A DNA stretch of 64,000 bases from Anoxybacteroides rupiense (GTDB lineage: Bacteria; Bacillota; Bacilli; Bacillales; Anoxybacillaceae), in contig NZ_JACIDF010000008.1 of assembly GCF_014196195.1 (NCBI RefSeq), positions 62,001 to 126,000 of the forward strand, given 5' to 3'. This document shows, one piece after another, positions 44,186-53,643 of the stretch. Below the pieces are notes generated by a model. It did no database searches. It saw only the letters and a list, made by a program, of their open reading frames with translations, and was not told the DNA's origin. Numbering within the stretch: the stretch's first letter is position 1; every line of letters begins with the position of its first letter. The position numbers were made by a program, and so were the translations under genes.

Positions 44186-45370
44186 TCACAGTTGATTAAG
44201 CGCCTGTTCCAAGTCACTCCAAATATCTTCCCACGCTTCAAGTCCCACCGATAAGCGAAGGAGAGAGTCGCTAATTCCCATTTCCATTCTTGCTTTCTCT
44301 GGGACGACAGCATGTGTCATAGTGGCTGGATGCTGAATCAACGTCTCCGTATCTCCTAAGCTGACCGCGATATGAATCAGCCGCAAGCCATTGAGCAAGC
44401 GTTGAGCCTCTTCTTTCGTCCCTTTCACTTCAAACGAAATTAAGCCGCCGCCGCGCTTCATTTGTTTTTTATAAATCGAATAGCTATAATGGTCCGGGTC
44501 GTTTGGGTAATATACATTCGCAACAGCTGGGTGCTGTTTAAGGCGTTCCACAATTTTTTCAGCATTGTCGCAGTGGCGATCCATGCGCACTGCCAGCGTT
44601 TTCACTCCACGCAACAAAAGCCAGGCATCAAATGGTGAAAGAACCCCGCCAATATCTTTTTGCGTCGTTTTAGCGATTTCCGCCATCAATTCTTTCGTTC
44701 CTACCGCGATACCAGCAATGACATCACCGTGGCCGCCAATGTATTTCGTTGCGCTGTGGATGACAACGTCACAACCGAACAAAAGCGGCCGCTGCAAATA
44801 CGGGGAACAAAATGTGTTATCTACAACAACCGTTATTCCGTGCTCTTTCGCGACTTTTACCACCATTTCCAAATCAATGAGCTTCATTGTTGGATTAATC
44901 GGCGTTTCTACGTAAATACACACGGTTTCAGGACGAATGAGCTGACGAATTTGCTCTTCTGTTTCCATCGGGCAAAAATCATGATCAATTTCGTATTTCT
45001 GCTTCATTAGCTGCAGCAAACCGAATGTACAGCCATATACTCCTTGCGAACATATGATGTGATCATTCGCTTTTGTCAAAGCAACAAGCACAGCGGACAC
45101 TGCCGCCATGCCTGAGCTAAACGCCAAGGCAGCCTCTCCCTCTTCTAAATAAGCCATTTTCTCTTCAAGTGCCCGGACTGTCGGATTAGCCAGCCGGGAA
45201 TAAATGAATCCTTCCTCTTGCCCAGCAAAGCGTGCTTCTCCTTGCTCCGCCGTATCGAAAGTAAAGGTAGAGGTTTGAAAAATCGGAACAGATAGACTTC
45301 CAAGATGCTCCTTCGTACAATAGCCGTGATGAATCGCTGCTGTTTCAAATCGCTTCTCTGTATATTTCAT
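44186..45370 (-). CDS. megL: Methionine gamma-lyase-like PLP enzyme
   Basis: 394-residue Cys/Met metabolism PLP enzyme. The PLP lysine is in HSATKYIGGHGDVIAG, YSRLANPTVRALEEKMAYLE is the substrate tyrosine region, and SQGVYGCTFGLL places a Cys where methionine gamma-lyases have theirs and cystathionine lyases have Gly. It would cleave methionine to methanethiol, 2-oxobutyrate and ammonia. O-acetylhomoserine sulphhydrylase or cystathionine gamma-lyase remain alternatives. ATG 45370 follows GGGGGGA at 7 nt. Confidence 0.82.
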   Translation of the reverse strand: MKYTEKRFETAAIHHGYCTKEHLGSLSVPIFQTSTFTFDTAEQGEARFAGQEEGFIYSRLANPTVRALEEKMAYLEEGEAALAFSSGMAAVSAVLVALTKANDHIICSQGVYGCTFGLLQLMKQKYEIDHDFCPMETEEQIRQLIRPETVCIYVETPINPTMKLIDLEMVVKVAKEHGITVVVDNTFCSPYLQRPLLFGCDVVIHSATKYIGGHGDVIAGIAVGTKELMAEIAKTTQKDIGGVLSPFDAWLLLRGVKTLAVRMDRHCDNAEKIVERLKQHPAVANVYYPNDPDHYSYSIYKKQMKRGGGLISFEVKGTKEEAQRLLNGLRLIHIAVSLGDTETLIQHPATMTHAVVPEKARMEMGISDSLLRLSVGLEAWEDIWSDLEQALNQL

Positions 45371-45682
45371 GACCAATCCCCCCTATATGGTAATAACCCT
45401 TCATCTTTAGTATACGATATGCCAAAATCTTTTGTAAGCGCTTTCTAAAAACTTGTTATCTATCTTATACTAGGTTGACATTGGCTGAGGATGTCATTTA
45501 TAGAGTCGAGTTGGCGAACCTTTGTCACACAATGTATGACGAAAAAGCAAATTACGAAACTCCTTCCACCGTTATTTTTTCACAGGCATGATTCGTTTCG
45601 TCTATTTCCTTTTCTTGCTGCTATACTAAGGATTTATTCTAACAAAATATGAAAATTTTCCCCACAAACGGCAAATAGTATC
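45371..45682. other. Intergenic region
   Basis: About 310 nt between the divergent megL-like gene and the proBA promoter. Presumably contains the megL promoter; no S-box-like RNA or supported gene was recognised. Confidence 0.4.
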
Positions 45683-45711
45683 TTGACAAATCCGCCGTTC
45701 CGTAAGATAAT
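45683..45711 (+). promoter_or_regulatory. proBA promoter
   Basis: TTGACA (45683-45688), 17 nt, GATAAT (45706-45711), placing the start of the T-box leader near 45718. Confidence 0.75.
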
Positions 45712-45717
45712 TCTGAA

Positions 45718-45967
45718 AAACAACGATACTGATAACGGTACGGGACTAGTAAATCAATGGAACGTGCAAGAGAGTGGAGCTCGTAGGCTGGAAGGTTCCT
45801 CACGGAAAGTTGATTGAACCTGCCCGAATATGGCCGCTTATGCAAACATAAGCCGTTATTCCCGCGTTACTGGGACGAAAGTGGGCGCTTACTTGCGCCA
45901 AAAAAGGTGGTACCGCGGAACGCTTTTTCCGTCCTTTTCATAAGGAGGGGAAAAGCGTTTTTTTTAT
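45718..45967 (+). promoter_or_regulatory. T-box leader of proBA (tRNA-Pro sensing)
   Basis: The conserved T-box GGTGGTACCGCGG is at 45906-45918, followed by an intrinsic terminator AACGCTTTT (45919-45927) / AAAAGCGTT (45951-45959) and T8. A Stem I region precedes it, and a CCT proline triplet at 45819-45821 is the likely specifier codon. Uncharged tRNA-Pro would favour the antiterminator and switch on proline synthesis. The T-box class is certain; the exact specifier loop is inferred. Confidence 0.9.
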
Positions 45968-45993
45968 GTGAAATTAAAGTGAGGAGGAAAAAA

Positions 45994-47118
45994 ATGAAAA
46001 AACAACGAGTGATCGTAAAAATCGGCAGCAGCTCCCTTACCGATTCAAACGGAAAGCTTTCTGAACAAAAGCTGCTCGATCACGTGGAAGCCATCGCTTA
46101 CTTGAAACAGCTCGGCCATGATGTGATTTTAATTTCCTCTGGCGCTGTTGCAGCGGGATTTTCTCAGCTCGGCTACCGCTTTCGGCCACAAACAGTAGCA
46201 GGCAAGCAAGCGGCGGCGGCGGTCGGCCAAGGACTGCTTATGCAAAGCTATATTTCTGCTTTTCGCTCGTTTGGTATTGTCATTGGGCAGCTGCTCTTAA
46301 CACGCGAGGATTTTTACAGTCGGGAACGATTCCACAATTTATTTTCTGCCATCTCTGAATTGCTTGATCGTGGAGTTCTGCCGATTATTAATGAAAACGA
46401 TTCGGTTTCTGTCGAAGAATTAACATTTGGCGACAACGATTTATTGTCCGCTCTTGTCAGCGGTTTTTTACATGCCGATGCGTTAATTATTTTAACAGAT
46501 ATTAATGGACTATACGATGGAAATCCAAAAACAGACCGAACCGCAAAAAAGTATCATTTTTTACCGGAAATAACAGATGATTTAATCGAGCAGGCTGGCG
46601 GTATCGGCACCTCTCTAGGAACAGGAGGAATGAAATCAAAGCTGCTAGCGGCACAAAAAGCTCTTTCGTTTGGCGTCAGCGTTTTTGTCGGAACAGGAAG
46701 CGGAAAAAGAAAATTGTGTGATGTTTTAGAAGGAAAAGGAGACGGGACATATATTGGCACTCGGCAAGGGCATATGCAAATGCGCAAACAGTGGATTGCC
46801 TATCACTCCCAACCAGCGGGGAGGATCGAAATTGACGAAGGAGCAGAAATCGCCCTTTTACATAAAGGGAAAAGTTTATTGCCGGTTGGTGTAACCAATG
46901 TATGGGGAGCATTCAAAGCTCTCGATGTCGTGGAAGTGATTAATCAAAAGGGCGAAGTGATCGGAAGAGGACAGGTATACTACTCAGCTGAGGACTTAGT
47001 AAAAGTCAAGGGCTGGGCTAGCGAGGCCGCCAGACGCTATTCTATCCACCAGCGTCCAGAGGTCATTCATCGCAATCACTGGGTATGTTTAAAAAACCCG
47101 TCCGTTTCATTGCGTTAA
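45994..47118 (+). CDS. proB: Glutamate 5-kinase
   Basis: 374-residue kinase for the first step of proline synthesis. The amino-acid kinase domain begins [17 protein letters not shown], with [27 protein letters not shown] and [15 protein letters not shown] in the substrate and ATP regions. A C-terminal PUA domain (about 275-374) includes [31 protein letters not shown] 45994 follows GAGGAGGA. T-box regulation plus proA downstream confirm the assignment. Confidence 0.95.
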   Translation: MKKQRVIVKIGSSSLTDSNGKLSEQKLLDHVEAIAYLKQLGHDVILISSGAVAAGFSQLGYRFRPQTVAGKQAAAAVGQGLLMQSYISAFRSFGIVIGQLLLTREDFYSRERFHNLFSAISELLDRGVLPIINENDSVSVEELTFGDNDLLSALVSGFLHADALIILTDINGLYDGNPKTDRTAKKYHFLPEITDDLIEQAGGIGTSLGTGGMKSKLLAAQKALSFGVSVFVGTGSGKRKLCDVLEGKGDGTYIGTRQGHMQMRKQWIAYHSQPAGRIEIDEGAEIALLHKGKSLLPVGVTNVWGAFKALDVVEVINQKGEVIGRGQVYYSAEDLVKVKGWASEAARRYSIHQRPEVIHRNHWVCLKNPSVSLR

Positions 47119-47158
47119 ATTAAGAAACGACATGCTTATGACAAAGGAGGCCACCGTC

Positions 47159-48400
47159 ATGAATGAATTGTTGCTAAAAGCTATGCAGTTAAAGCAAGCG
47201 GCTAAGTCATTAGCCGTGTTATCGACATCGGAAAAAAATGAAGCGCTCGCCATCATCGCTGAAGCATTAGTAGCAAAAAAACAATGGATTCTTGCAGAAA
47301 ATAAAAAAGATATGTCCATTGGCCAAGCAAACGGAATGTCGCCCGCTTTGCTTGACCGTTTACAGTTAACAGAGGAACGAATCAAACAAATGGTCACTGG
47401 TATCCAACAAGTGATCGCTTTGCCTGATCCAGTTGGTGAAACGATTGAGGAGCAAACACGGCCCAATGGACTGCAAATCAAACATATCCGGGTTCCGCTT
47501 GGCGTGATTGGCATGGTATACGAAGCGCGGCCGAACGTCACCGTCGATGCCGCAACACTCTGCTTAAAAACAGGAAACGCCGTGCTGTTGCGGGGAAGTT
47601 CATCGGCCATCTATTCCAATCAGGCCCTCGTTTCCATCATGCAAGAGGCACTAAAACATTCTCCTATTCCCCCAGAAGCGGTTCAACTGCTAGAAGATAC
47701 GAGCCGCGAAACCGCTCGGAGCATGTTTCGCTTAAAAGAATATTTAGATGTTCTCATCCCGCGCGGCGGAGCCGGATTGATTCAATCGGTTGTCGAAAAT
47801 GCTACCGTTCCTGTCTTAGAAACAGGTGTCGGCAATTGTCATATTTTTATCGATCAATCAGCCAAAAAACAAATGACAATGGATATTGTACTCAACGCAA
47901 AGCTGCAGCGTCCATCCGTATGCAATGCTGTCGAAACCGTCTTGATCCATAAAGATTGGCCGTACGTCGGCGAACTCATCGAAACATTGCACCATCAAGC
48001 CGTTGAATTGCGCGGCGATGCCGCCCTCGCTTCTGCTTATCCTTTTATTCAGCCGGCAACAGAGGCAGATTGGCGAACAGAATTTTTAGCACCGATTTTA
48101 GCCGTCAAGCTTGTTGAAGACGTAGAAGAAGCGATCCGCCATATTAGCCAATATGGGACAAAACATTCCGAAGCGATTATTTCTGAATGCGCCGCACACG
48201 TTCAACGCTTTTTTGAATCTGTTGATGCGGCAGTGCTCTATCATAATGCCTCGACGCGATTCACGGATGGCGAACAGTTTGGGTACGGAGCAGAAATCGG
48301 CATTAGCACCCAAAAGCTGCACGCCCGGGGTCCAATGGGTCTGCGCGCCATCACAACGACGAAAACGCTCGTCTATGGCGCAGGACAAGTGCGCGAATGA
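47159..48400 (+). CDS. proA: Glutamate-5-semialdehyde dehydrogenase (gamma-glutamyl phosphate reductase)
   Basis: 413-residue second enzyme of proline synthesis. Typical stretches are [52 protein letters not shown] and [16 protein letters not shown] with the catalytic Cys, and [25 protein letters not shown] 47159 follows AAAGGAGG; 40 nt separate it from proB. The third gene, proC, is not in this window. Confidence 0.95.
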   Translation: MNELLLKAMQLKQAAKSLAVLSTSEKNEALAIIAEALVAKKQWILAENKKDMSIGQANGMSPALLDRLQLTEERIKQMVTGIQQVIALPDPVGETIEEQTRPNGLQIKHIRVPLGVIGMVYEARPNVTVDAATLCLKTGNAVLLRGSSSAIYSNQALVSIMQEALKHSPIPPEAVQLLEDTSRETARSMFRLKEYLDVLIPRGGAGLIQSVVENATVPVLETGVGNCHIFIDQSAKKQMTMDIVLNAKLQRPSVCNAVETVLIHKDWPYVGELIETLHHQAVELRGDAALASAYPFIQPATEADWRTEFLAPILAVKLVEDVEEAIRHISQYGTKHSEAIISECAAHVQRFFESVDAAVLYHNASTRFTDGEQFGYGAEIGISTQKLHARGPMGLRAITTTKTLVYGAGQVRE

Positions 48401-48416
48401 TCGCTCCAATTAATCA

Positions 48417-48466
48417 GGGGCTGTCCCAAAAGCCAGGGTCACTACCTTTTGGAGCCCCTCTTTTTT
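48417..48466 (+). terminator. Terminator of proBA
   Basis: GGGGCTGTCCCAAAAG (48417-48432) pairs with CTTTTGGAGCCCC (from 48446), with a bulge, followed by TCTTTTTTCC. Confidence 0.75.
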
Positions 48467-48503
48467 CCTCTTTTGAAACGAATAAAGAACAGAGCAGCAG
48501 CAA

Positions 48504-48905
48504 CTATCCGCGAATAAATCCACCTTCGGAATGAATCACTTGTCCAGTGATCCACGCGGCTTCATCACTCGCCAAAAAAACGAATAAGGCGCGCGGCATC
48601 ATGGAGTGTACCAATCCGTCCGAACGGAAAGTTAAGCAGAAGATGCTGTTTCCACTCCTCGTTCATTCCTCCCAAATCAGTCGGACCCTGCGTAATCCCT
48701 TTTTCCATTACTTCAACAACAAATGTTTTCACAAAGGCATCAAGCGCCTCTTTTGTCGCAGCATAAGCTGTCTCTCCGGACATGGGTCCTCAAGATTGTT
48801 CGGATGTCAACAAAATAATGCGCCCCTCCTTGTTGTTTAGAAAATATTTTGGCAAATTCAACGCTAAGCAATATCGGCGCCTTTACGCTTAAATTCTATT
48901 GAAAG
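48504..48905 (-). pseudogene. Decayed short-chain dehydrogenase/reductase (SDR) gene
   Basis: SDR fragments remain in more than one frame: GRIILLTSEQS, then a stop, then GETAYAATKEALDAFVKTFVVEVMEKGIT with the catalytic Y-x3-K, then WKQHLLLNFPFGRIGTLHDAARLI, and in another frame SDEAAWITGQVIHSEGGFIRG ending at 48504. The N-terminal Rossmann part is missing or unrecognisable. The left bound (48905) is approximate. Non-functional remnant. Confidence 0.75.
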
Positions 48906-49111
48906 TAAAGAAAAATACACCGCCGCCGATATCTCCAAACCTTCATGACCATTCATCACTCACGAATATAGTTTGCTTTAGCAAATGGGCAGCTGCTTGA
49001 TGAAAAATTGAATCATCCATCAGAGATGGTTAGAACATTCAACAAAGCGCGGGATGTTCGTTCATTGACAATAAAATTTTTCCATCATGCAATCTATATG
49101 GTCAAAGAGGG

Positions 49112-50857
49112 CTATTTTTTCTCCATTTGAAAAATCGCAATACTTTCTAATAATTCGTTGGCCAGCGATGATAAAGACTGGGCTGCAGATGAAATTTCCT
49201 CCATTGCGGCGAGTTGTTGTTCGGTTGCTCCGGCAATCTCGCTGCTTGATAAAACATTTTTTTCAGAAATATCCTTAATATACTCCATGCTTTCTGCCAT
49301 TTCTTCACCGACTTCAGACATGGAACGCACCGCTGCAGATACAAGATTCACTTTATTCACAGCAAGCTGCGCCGCTTCTTCTATATGAACAAAAACATTC
49401 TTTAATCTTTCTGTTGAATCCAGACCTAATTTCACTTTATCTGTACACATAGCTGCGGAACGGACCGCCTCTATTGTTTCTGTTTGAATCGAATCAATCA
49501 AGCTTGTAATCTGGTAAGCGGATTTTTTGGATTCCTCCGCTAGTTTTCTTACTTCAGCAGCGACAACAGAAAAGCCTTTCCCATGTTCTCCTGCTCTGGC
49601 GGCTTCAACAGCAGCATTTAAAGCCAACAGATTCGTTTGCTCAGCAATATCAGTAATAAAGGCGACAATCCGACCGATTTGCTTCGATTTTTCGCCAAGC
49701 AGTTGCATAATGTTTGAAGTGTAGTCTACAGAAAGACTGATTTCATTCATTTGCTGCATTACAACATGAATAGAGTCAACTCCTTGAACAGCCGCCTCCA
49801 TTGCATTTTGTGCACTTCGCAGCATCTCTTCACTATTTTGTGCTACTTGCTGAAGTGTAGCTGACAGCGTATCAGCTGAATGAGCTGTTTTCCTTATATT
49901 TTTTAACTGTTCTTCTGTTCCAGCAGACATTTCTTGTGTAATACGAGCAATTTGTTCAGAAGCGATCGTCGATTGCTCAGCACTTGCTGTCAGCTGCTCA
50001 GCAGCGCTCGATACCTGCAGTGAATGAAGATTAACCTTTTTCATAATATGCCGCAAATTATGGACCATAAAGTTAAAATGAGCCGCCAGCATGCCTATCT
50101 CATCCTTTGAACGCACCGCTAGCTCTTCGATATTTAAATTTCCATTGGCAATGCTTGAGGATAAATCGGAAACCTTTAGCACCGGCTGAACGATTCTTCG
50201 AACAACAAAATAGGTTAAAACAATAGCTGTGAATAGAAAACCAATGATTAAATAGACGAAATTCAACGTCTCTTGCCATGCCTTTTTTTCAATCTTGGAT
50301 ACATCGAAATCTACTCCATACAACGCTAAAACATTTCCTCTATCATCTAATATGGGAGTAACCCCGCTTTTCCACTTTCCAAATTGATTGGTATATATGT
50401 CGGTCGTTTGTGCCGTTTTGGTTGTATAGGCTTTGACAACTGCGGTACGAAAGGTCGTTTCATCCGTTGGATATTCAGAGCCAAATGTAAAGCGATCAGA
50501 ACGTAAGCTGCTGCTAAATACCGGCAGGTCAATACGGCCATTTTCATAAGTAACGAAATACAGATTAGCAACATAGGAATGGGTACTACGAATGGTTTCG
50601 TCCATTAATTCGTTGACTTTTAAAGTATCATGGTTTTTTTCGCTCGGTTGATGAATAACAGATTTCACTACCTTTTCATCTATATTTTTCGCCAAAATGG
50701 TGCCAAATCCGTTTAGCTCTTTTTCCATGTTGGCTAAATTGCTCTCTACAATAATTTTGTCAGCCAACCAGGCACTTGCGATTCCCATTAGAAAAATAAT
50801 AGAGCAAACAACGGAAAGCAGCTTCGTTGACAGCGATCGCCTTTTTCTTTTAAACAA
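49112..50857 (-). CDS. Methyl-accepting chemotaxis protein
   Basis: Transmembrane chemoreceptor of about 581 residues. Order: TM1 ([20 protein letters not shown]), an extracellular single-Cache-like sensor to about residue 200, TM2 ([20 protein letters not shown]), HAMP, and a C-terminal signalling domain. The hairpin tip, [44 protein letters not shown], is fully conserved and would contact CheA/CheW. Ligand unknown. TTG 50857 is preferred because GAGGTG lies 6 nt upstream; GTG 50866 falls inside that site. Confidence 0.92.
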   Translation of the reverse strand: MFKRKRRSLSTKLLSVVCSIIFLMGIASAWLADKIIVESNLANMEKELNGFGTILAKNIDEKVVKSVIHQPSEKNHDTLKVNELMDETIRSTHSYVANLYFVTYENGRIDLPVFSSSLRSDRFTFGSEYPTDETTFRTAVVKAYTTKTAQTTDIYTNQFGKWKSGVTPILDDRGNVLALYGVDFDVSKIEKKAWQETLNFVYLIIGFLFTAIVLTYFVVRRIVQPVLKVSDLSSSIANGNLNIEELAVRSKDEIGMLAAHFNFMVHNLRHIMKKVNLHSLQVSSAAEQLTASAEQSTIASEQIARITQEMSAGTEEQLKNIRKTAHSADTLSATLQQVAQNSEEMLRSAQNAMEAAVQGVDSIHVVMQQMNEISLSVDYTSNIMQLLGEKSKQIGRIVAFITDIAEQTNLLALNAAVEAARAGEHGKGFSVVAAEVRKLAEESKKSAYQITSLIDSIQTETIEAVRSAAMCTDKVKLGLDSTERLKNVFVHIEEAAQLAVNKVNLVSAAVRSMSEVGEEMAESMEYIKDISEKNVLSSSEIAGATEQQLAAMEEISSAAQSLSSLANELLESIAIFQMEKK

Positions 50858-51028
50858 CGCCAGCACCTCTTTTTACAATGTAATAACACGTTATGGCGTG
50901 CATGAAAAAAGGTTCTAGTAAAAACGGCTATCTCTGTCATTTTTTATTTTTTTCTGATGCCAGAATGGGGACATCACTTAATATGGGCGAAGTTGCTTAT
51001 GATTTGTTGTTTGCTCATAAATCGATCA

Positions 51029-51056
51029 TTGACATTTCTATCTTTTATGATATTAT
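51029..51056 (+). promoter_or_regulatory. Host tRNA-Ala promoter
   Basis: TTGACA (51029-51034), 16 nt, TATTAT (51051-51056) with an extended TGA before it. It stands 25 nt upstream of the broken tRNA and now reads into the island: first the tRNA half, then the intact tRNA at 51142. Confidence 0.8.
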
Positions 51057-51081
51057 AAATATTGTCCGTAGCTTTAATAAC

Positions 51082-51118
51082 GGGGCATTAGTTCAGGGGG
51101 AGAACGCTTCGCTGGCAG
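51082..51118 (+). pseudogene. 5' half of the disrupted host tRNA-Ala(GGC)
   Basis: GGGGCAT acceptor strand, a self-complementary D arm (GTTC/GAAC), and the anticodon stem strand CTTCG with loop CTGGCAG, cut right after the loop. The missing partners CGAAG and ATGCTCC are found at 60482-60515 beyond the island's far end. Joined, they restore a perfect 72-nt tRNA with G3-U70, the alanine identity pair. Not a functional tRNA now. Confidence 0.85.
51111..51118. other. attL core
   Basis: GCTGGCAG, shared with 60474-60481. Left flank is host tRNA, right flank (TTCTCCGCTGG) is island DNA. Host attB would be CTTCGCTGGCAGCGAAG, the palindromic anticodon arm. Confidence 0.7.
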
Positions 51119-51141
51119 TTCTCCGCTGGTTAATTCTCCGT

Positions 51142-51213
51142 GGGGATGTAGCTCAGTGGGAGAGCACTTGCATGGCATGCAAGGGGTCGTGGGTTCGACT
51201 CCCATCATCTCCA
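51142..51213 (+). tRNA. Intact tRNA-Ala(GGC) carried by the island
   Basis: 72-nt cloverleaf: acceptor GGGGATG/CATCTCC with the alanine-specific G3-U70 pair, D arm GCTC/GAGC, anticodon arm CTTGC-ATGGCAT-GCAAG with anticodon GGC, T arm GTGGG-TTCGACT-CCCAT, discriminator A. CCA is not encoded. The sequence differs clearly from the host copy it replaces. It lies 24 nt inside the island behind the host tRNA promoter, consistent with a rescue tRNA. Confidence 0.92.
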
Positions 51214-51265
51214 CTTAACAATTGCACAGTGCTCAGCTTGTGAACAAAAACAACCTTCTTGGAGG

Positions 51266-51279
51266 ACTCTGTACAGAGT
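51266..51279. repeat. Perfect palindrome before the integrase gene
   Basis: ACTCTGTACAGAGT, 14 bp, followed by TTTTC and then the integrase ribosome site. Could be an operator or a weak attenuator between tRNA and integrase. Confidence 0.5.
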
Positions 51280-51299
51280 TTTCTAAGGAGGTTTTTTTA

Positions 51300-52211
51300 A
51301 TGCTCATTGAGATGGTTCAGAAAGATTTCCTAGCAGAAAAACGCTTTGAGGGGCTGACTGAACGAAGCATTAAATCGTACGTTGATTTGTTCAAAATTTG
51401 GAATGAGTGGCTGGCTCAAGAAGGCATTGAAAGAATTGAGGAGCTAAACCCAAGAACAACCAAACAGTTCCTTCTCTGGTGTCAAGAAGAACGAGGAAAC
51501 AAACCAAAAACAATCAACTCTAAGCTAAAGCTTCTCAGGGCACTAGCAAAATGGTGTGTTGAGGAGCAAATCATTGAAGAGCCATTTACCAAAAACATTA
51601 AGCTTCAACGAGAGGATGACGCTCCAAAGATTCTCTCAGAGAAGGACTTACAAGATGTTCTACGCTACCTCAGAAGGGTTAAACGAAGAGAGGACAGCTT
51701 CACAGCCAGAAGAAACTACACTTTGATTCTCTTCCTCGCTGGAACTGGCTTGAGGTTGTCAGAAGTCCAGAGACTGACTTGGAAAGACATAAATTTTGAT
51801 GATTCCCTCATCATGATTAGAACGAGTAAAAGTAGAAAAGCTCAAAGTGTTCCCCTCAGTGATGTTCTGAGAGCTGAGTTGTTGGACTACCAAGATTACC
51901 TCAAGAGGAAGTTTTCAAGCGTTCCAGAAGCTTTGTTTGTGACCAGACAAGGAGAACCTTTGAAGAAGGATTCCATTCAAAACATTTTCAAGCGGATTCG
52001 AGCAAGGCTTGGTTTAGAGGGTCACTTCTCCCCTCACACTTTGAGGAACTTCTACATTAAGCAACTCCTCAAGGGAGGAGCAAACATTCGAGAGGTTCAA
52101 CTCTTAGCTAGACACTCAAAGCTTGAAGTCACTAAGCAGTACATTGGTTACTTCTCACATGAGTTGAAAGAATGTCTTGATGAGAACAACCCACTGAGGG
52201 GACTTCTCTGA
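51300..52211 (+). CDS. int: Tyrosine recombinase (integrase)
   Basis: 303-residue XerC/D-like recombinase. A SAM-like N-terminal DNA-binding domain (ERSIKSYVDLFKIWNEWLAQEGI) precedes the catalytic domain. Catalytic residues are visible: Arg in LAGTGLRLSEVQRLTW, Lys in TSKSRKAQSVPL, HTLRNF (H-x-x-R), LARHSKLEVTKQYIGY with the second His and nucleophile Tyr. ATG 51300 follows AAGGAGG; a longer frame from 51222 overlaps the tRNA flank. It presumably recombines the GCTGGCAG core. Lying downstream of the host tRNA promoter, it may be transcribed by it once integrated. Confidence 0.92.
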   Translation: MLIEMVQKDFLAEKRFEGLTERSIKSYVDLFKIWNEWLAQEGIERIEELNPRTTKQFLLWCQEERGNKPKTINSKLKLLRALAKWCVEEQIIEEPFTKNIKLQREDDAPKILSEKDLQDVLRYLRRVKRREDSFTARRNYTLILFLAGTGLRLSEVQRLTWKDINFDDSLIMIRTSKSRKAQSVPLSDVLRAELLDYQDYLKRKFSSVPEALFVTRQGEPLKKDSIQNIFKRIRARLGLEGHFSPHTLRNFYIKQLLKGGANIREVQLLARHSKLEVTKQYIGYFSHELKECLDENNPLRGLL

Positions 52212-52435
52212 TGTACTTCCACTCTCCAATCAGAATGTGGAAACAAGGAAACAGAATTGTGATTAAAGTCGAGATTCTGGATGTTCTCCTCTCCATTTCA
52301 CCTGAGAAGCACCCTAAGCAGTTTGAGAAGCTTCAGAAGGTGCTAAACGGAGAGACACTCCTTTCATTCATTACTTACGAGCTGAAGAATGAAGAAAACA
52401 AAAACCAAGGAGAAAATTGTGATGATGAAAAATGA
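52211..52435 (+). CDS. Small island protein, unknown
   Basis: 74 residues, ATG overlapping the integrase stop as TGATG. Sequence MYFHSPIRMWKQGNRIVIKVEILDVLLSISP followed by an acidic/polar tail. Position directly after the integrase recalls excisionases, but no HTH or winged-helix motif is clear. Unknown. Confidence 0.6.
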   Translation: MYFHSPIRMWKQGNRIVIKVEILDVLLSISPEKHPKQFEKLQKVLNGETLLSFITYELKNEENKNQGENCDDEK

Positions 52436-52742
52436 ACAATTAGGGAATGTGTTAGTGGCTGAGGTGCTAGACAAGAAGTTGGTTGTGAGAGCTTCTCAGA
52501 ATGGAATTGAAACAACAGTAATGAAGAATGATGAATTGGTTTCAACCAATGAAGTGTCAGCTTTCAACGATGAGCTACTGGAAGTAGCACATGAAGCAGT
52601 TCTGGAGAGCGTACTCAACAACGTCTTTGGAGACCTTGAAGAAGGAACAGACGAATTGCTGGAAGCTCTTGAGAGTGAGCTTGAGAGTTACCTTCAGAAG
52701 TTGATTCAAGATGGTTCTGGTTCATTAAAACATTTGCATTAA
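52422..52742 (+). CDS. Small acidic island protein, unknown
   Basis: 106 residues from ATG 52422 (AAGGAG about 9 nt upstream). Very acidic C-terminal half rich in Glu/Leu (VFGDLEEGTDELLEALESELESYLQKL), probably helical. Overlaps the preceding gene by 14 nt. Last gene of the integrase operon; a terminator follows. Acidic DNA-mimic or regulator are possibilities only. Confidence 0.6.
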   Translation: MMKNEQLGNVLVAEVLDKKLVVRASQNGIETTVMKNDELVSTNEVSAFNDELLEVAHEAVLESVLNNVFGDLEEGTDELLEALESELESYLQKLIQDGSGSLKHLH

Positions 52743-52752
52743 ATCAAAGAAT

Positions 52753-52789
52753 GGAGTTGGTCTCAAGGGCTGACTCCTTTTTTTTTTGG
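52753..52789 (+). terminator. Terminator of the integrase operon
   Basis: GGAGT (52753-52757) / ACTCC (52773-52777) followed by twelve T. Confidence 0.7.
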
Positions 52790-53490
52790 CTTCTCTCTTT
52801 GGAGTCACTTCTCAGCTCCAGATTAGCTCTCTTTCATTCTGAAAGGATGAGATTAAACAAAAAGGACTCCACCCTTACTTAGACCCTTCAGAGACAGCAG
52901 AAGCTCCCAGAGACCCCTTTCTCAGCAGAAGCGTTTAATTCCTCTCACAGCCTTCCTCAGAGTACACGTACTTATCCCTTTACCTCACAGCTAAAGCTTC
53001 AGAGAGAGCCAAAGAGAGTGTCTCTGGAAGTGGTCTAATGAGCTTACACACCCCTCCATGCAGTCACCTTTTCCCTTCAGAGTAACAGTCCAGTAGTTGC
53101 CCCCTTTTGGACTCTACACCTGCTGTACTCAGTCCAAAAAAACCTTGGAGTGAAGCCATTTCACGACTTTGATTTGAAGCGGTTCTTGGGTTTAATTCAA
53201 AGAGGTTCCTCATGAGGTAGCTGGCTCACATGAAATGACTTCAAAAAATTACGAGGTGTAGGGGGTCTTTCTCACACACACCTTGACATTTTTACACGAG
53301 GTAATTTCCCAGAACCCGCTTTGAGGGGAACCTTCTCAAGCCACCTCCAGAGATTCACTCCCTCACACCCCCCCCTTTGAGTTGAACTGATAGGGGTTCT
53401 TCTTTTTTTGCCACCTCACTAATTTTTAAAAAATTTTTTCTCCAGAACCCGCTTTTGAGAGACCACCTCCAAAACTCCACCTTCTTGCTT
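52790..53490. other. Island non-coding region with repeated elements
   Basis: About 700 nt without a supported gene. CCAGAACCCGCTTTGAG near 53309 recurs as CCAGAACCCGCTTTTGAG near 53442, each followed by CCACCTCCA, a direct repeat about 134 bp apart. TTTTGGACT (from 53105) / AGTCCAAAA (near 53131) is an inverted repeat. May belong to a replication or packaging region. Confidence 0.45.
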
Positions 53491-53643
53491 TTAATCTTTT
53501 TCAAGTGAGTGCTTGTAGCAGTTCTCGCAGATTGCAATTTCTCGTTCTTCCCAAGTTCTCAAGACAGCGTTACATTTCATGCAACGGTCTAAGTGATTCG
53601 CTTTCTCGTTTTGTTTAATTAGTTCATCTTTAGCTCTACCCAA
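53491..53643 (-). CDS. Zinc-ribbon small protein
   Basis: 50-residue protein on the opposite strand to the rest of the island. Start TTG 53643 is preceded by AAAGGAGGTCACATCA, an excellent ribosome site. Two C-x2-C pairs are present: RCMKCNAV and ICENCYKH, giving a likely zinc ribbon. Rest is charged and helical. Its divergent orientation suggests a regulator or small nucleic-acid-binding protein. Missed if only ATG starts are considered. Confidence 0.7.
   Translation of the reverse strand: MGRAKDELIKQNEKANHLDRCMKCNAVLRTWEEREIAICENCYKHSLEKD

Noticed and set aside
48417-48458. GGGGCTGTCCCAAAAG as the end of an insertion sequence
   Set aside because: It pairs with a nearby complementary arm and T-run, so it is a terminator; no transposase is present.
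51189-51213. Idea that the island uses the tRNA 3' end at 51213 as a classic attL with a repeat at the right end
   Set aside because: The 3' part of the 51142 tRNA is not repeated at 60.4-60.5 kb beyond the generic T-loop; the shared core is instead the anticodon loop GCTGGCAG.
53355-53537. 60-codon minus-strand frame in the island
   Set aside because: Overlaps the better-supported zinc-ribbon gene in another frame; low-complexity Lys-rich product, no ribosome site.
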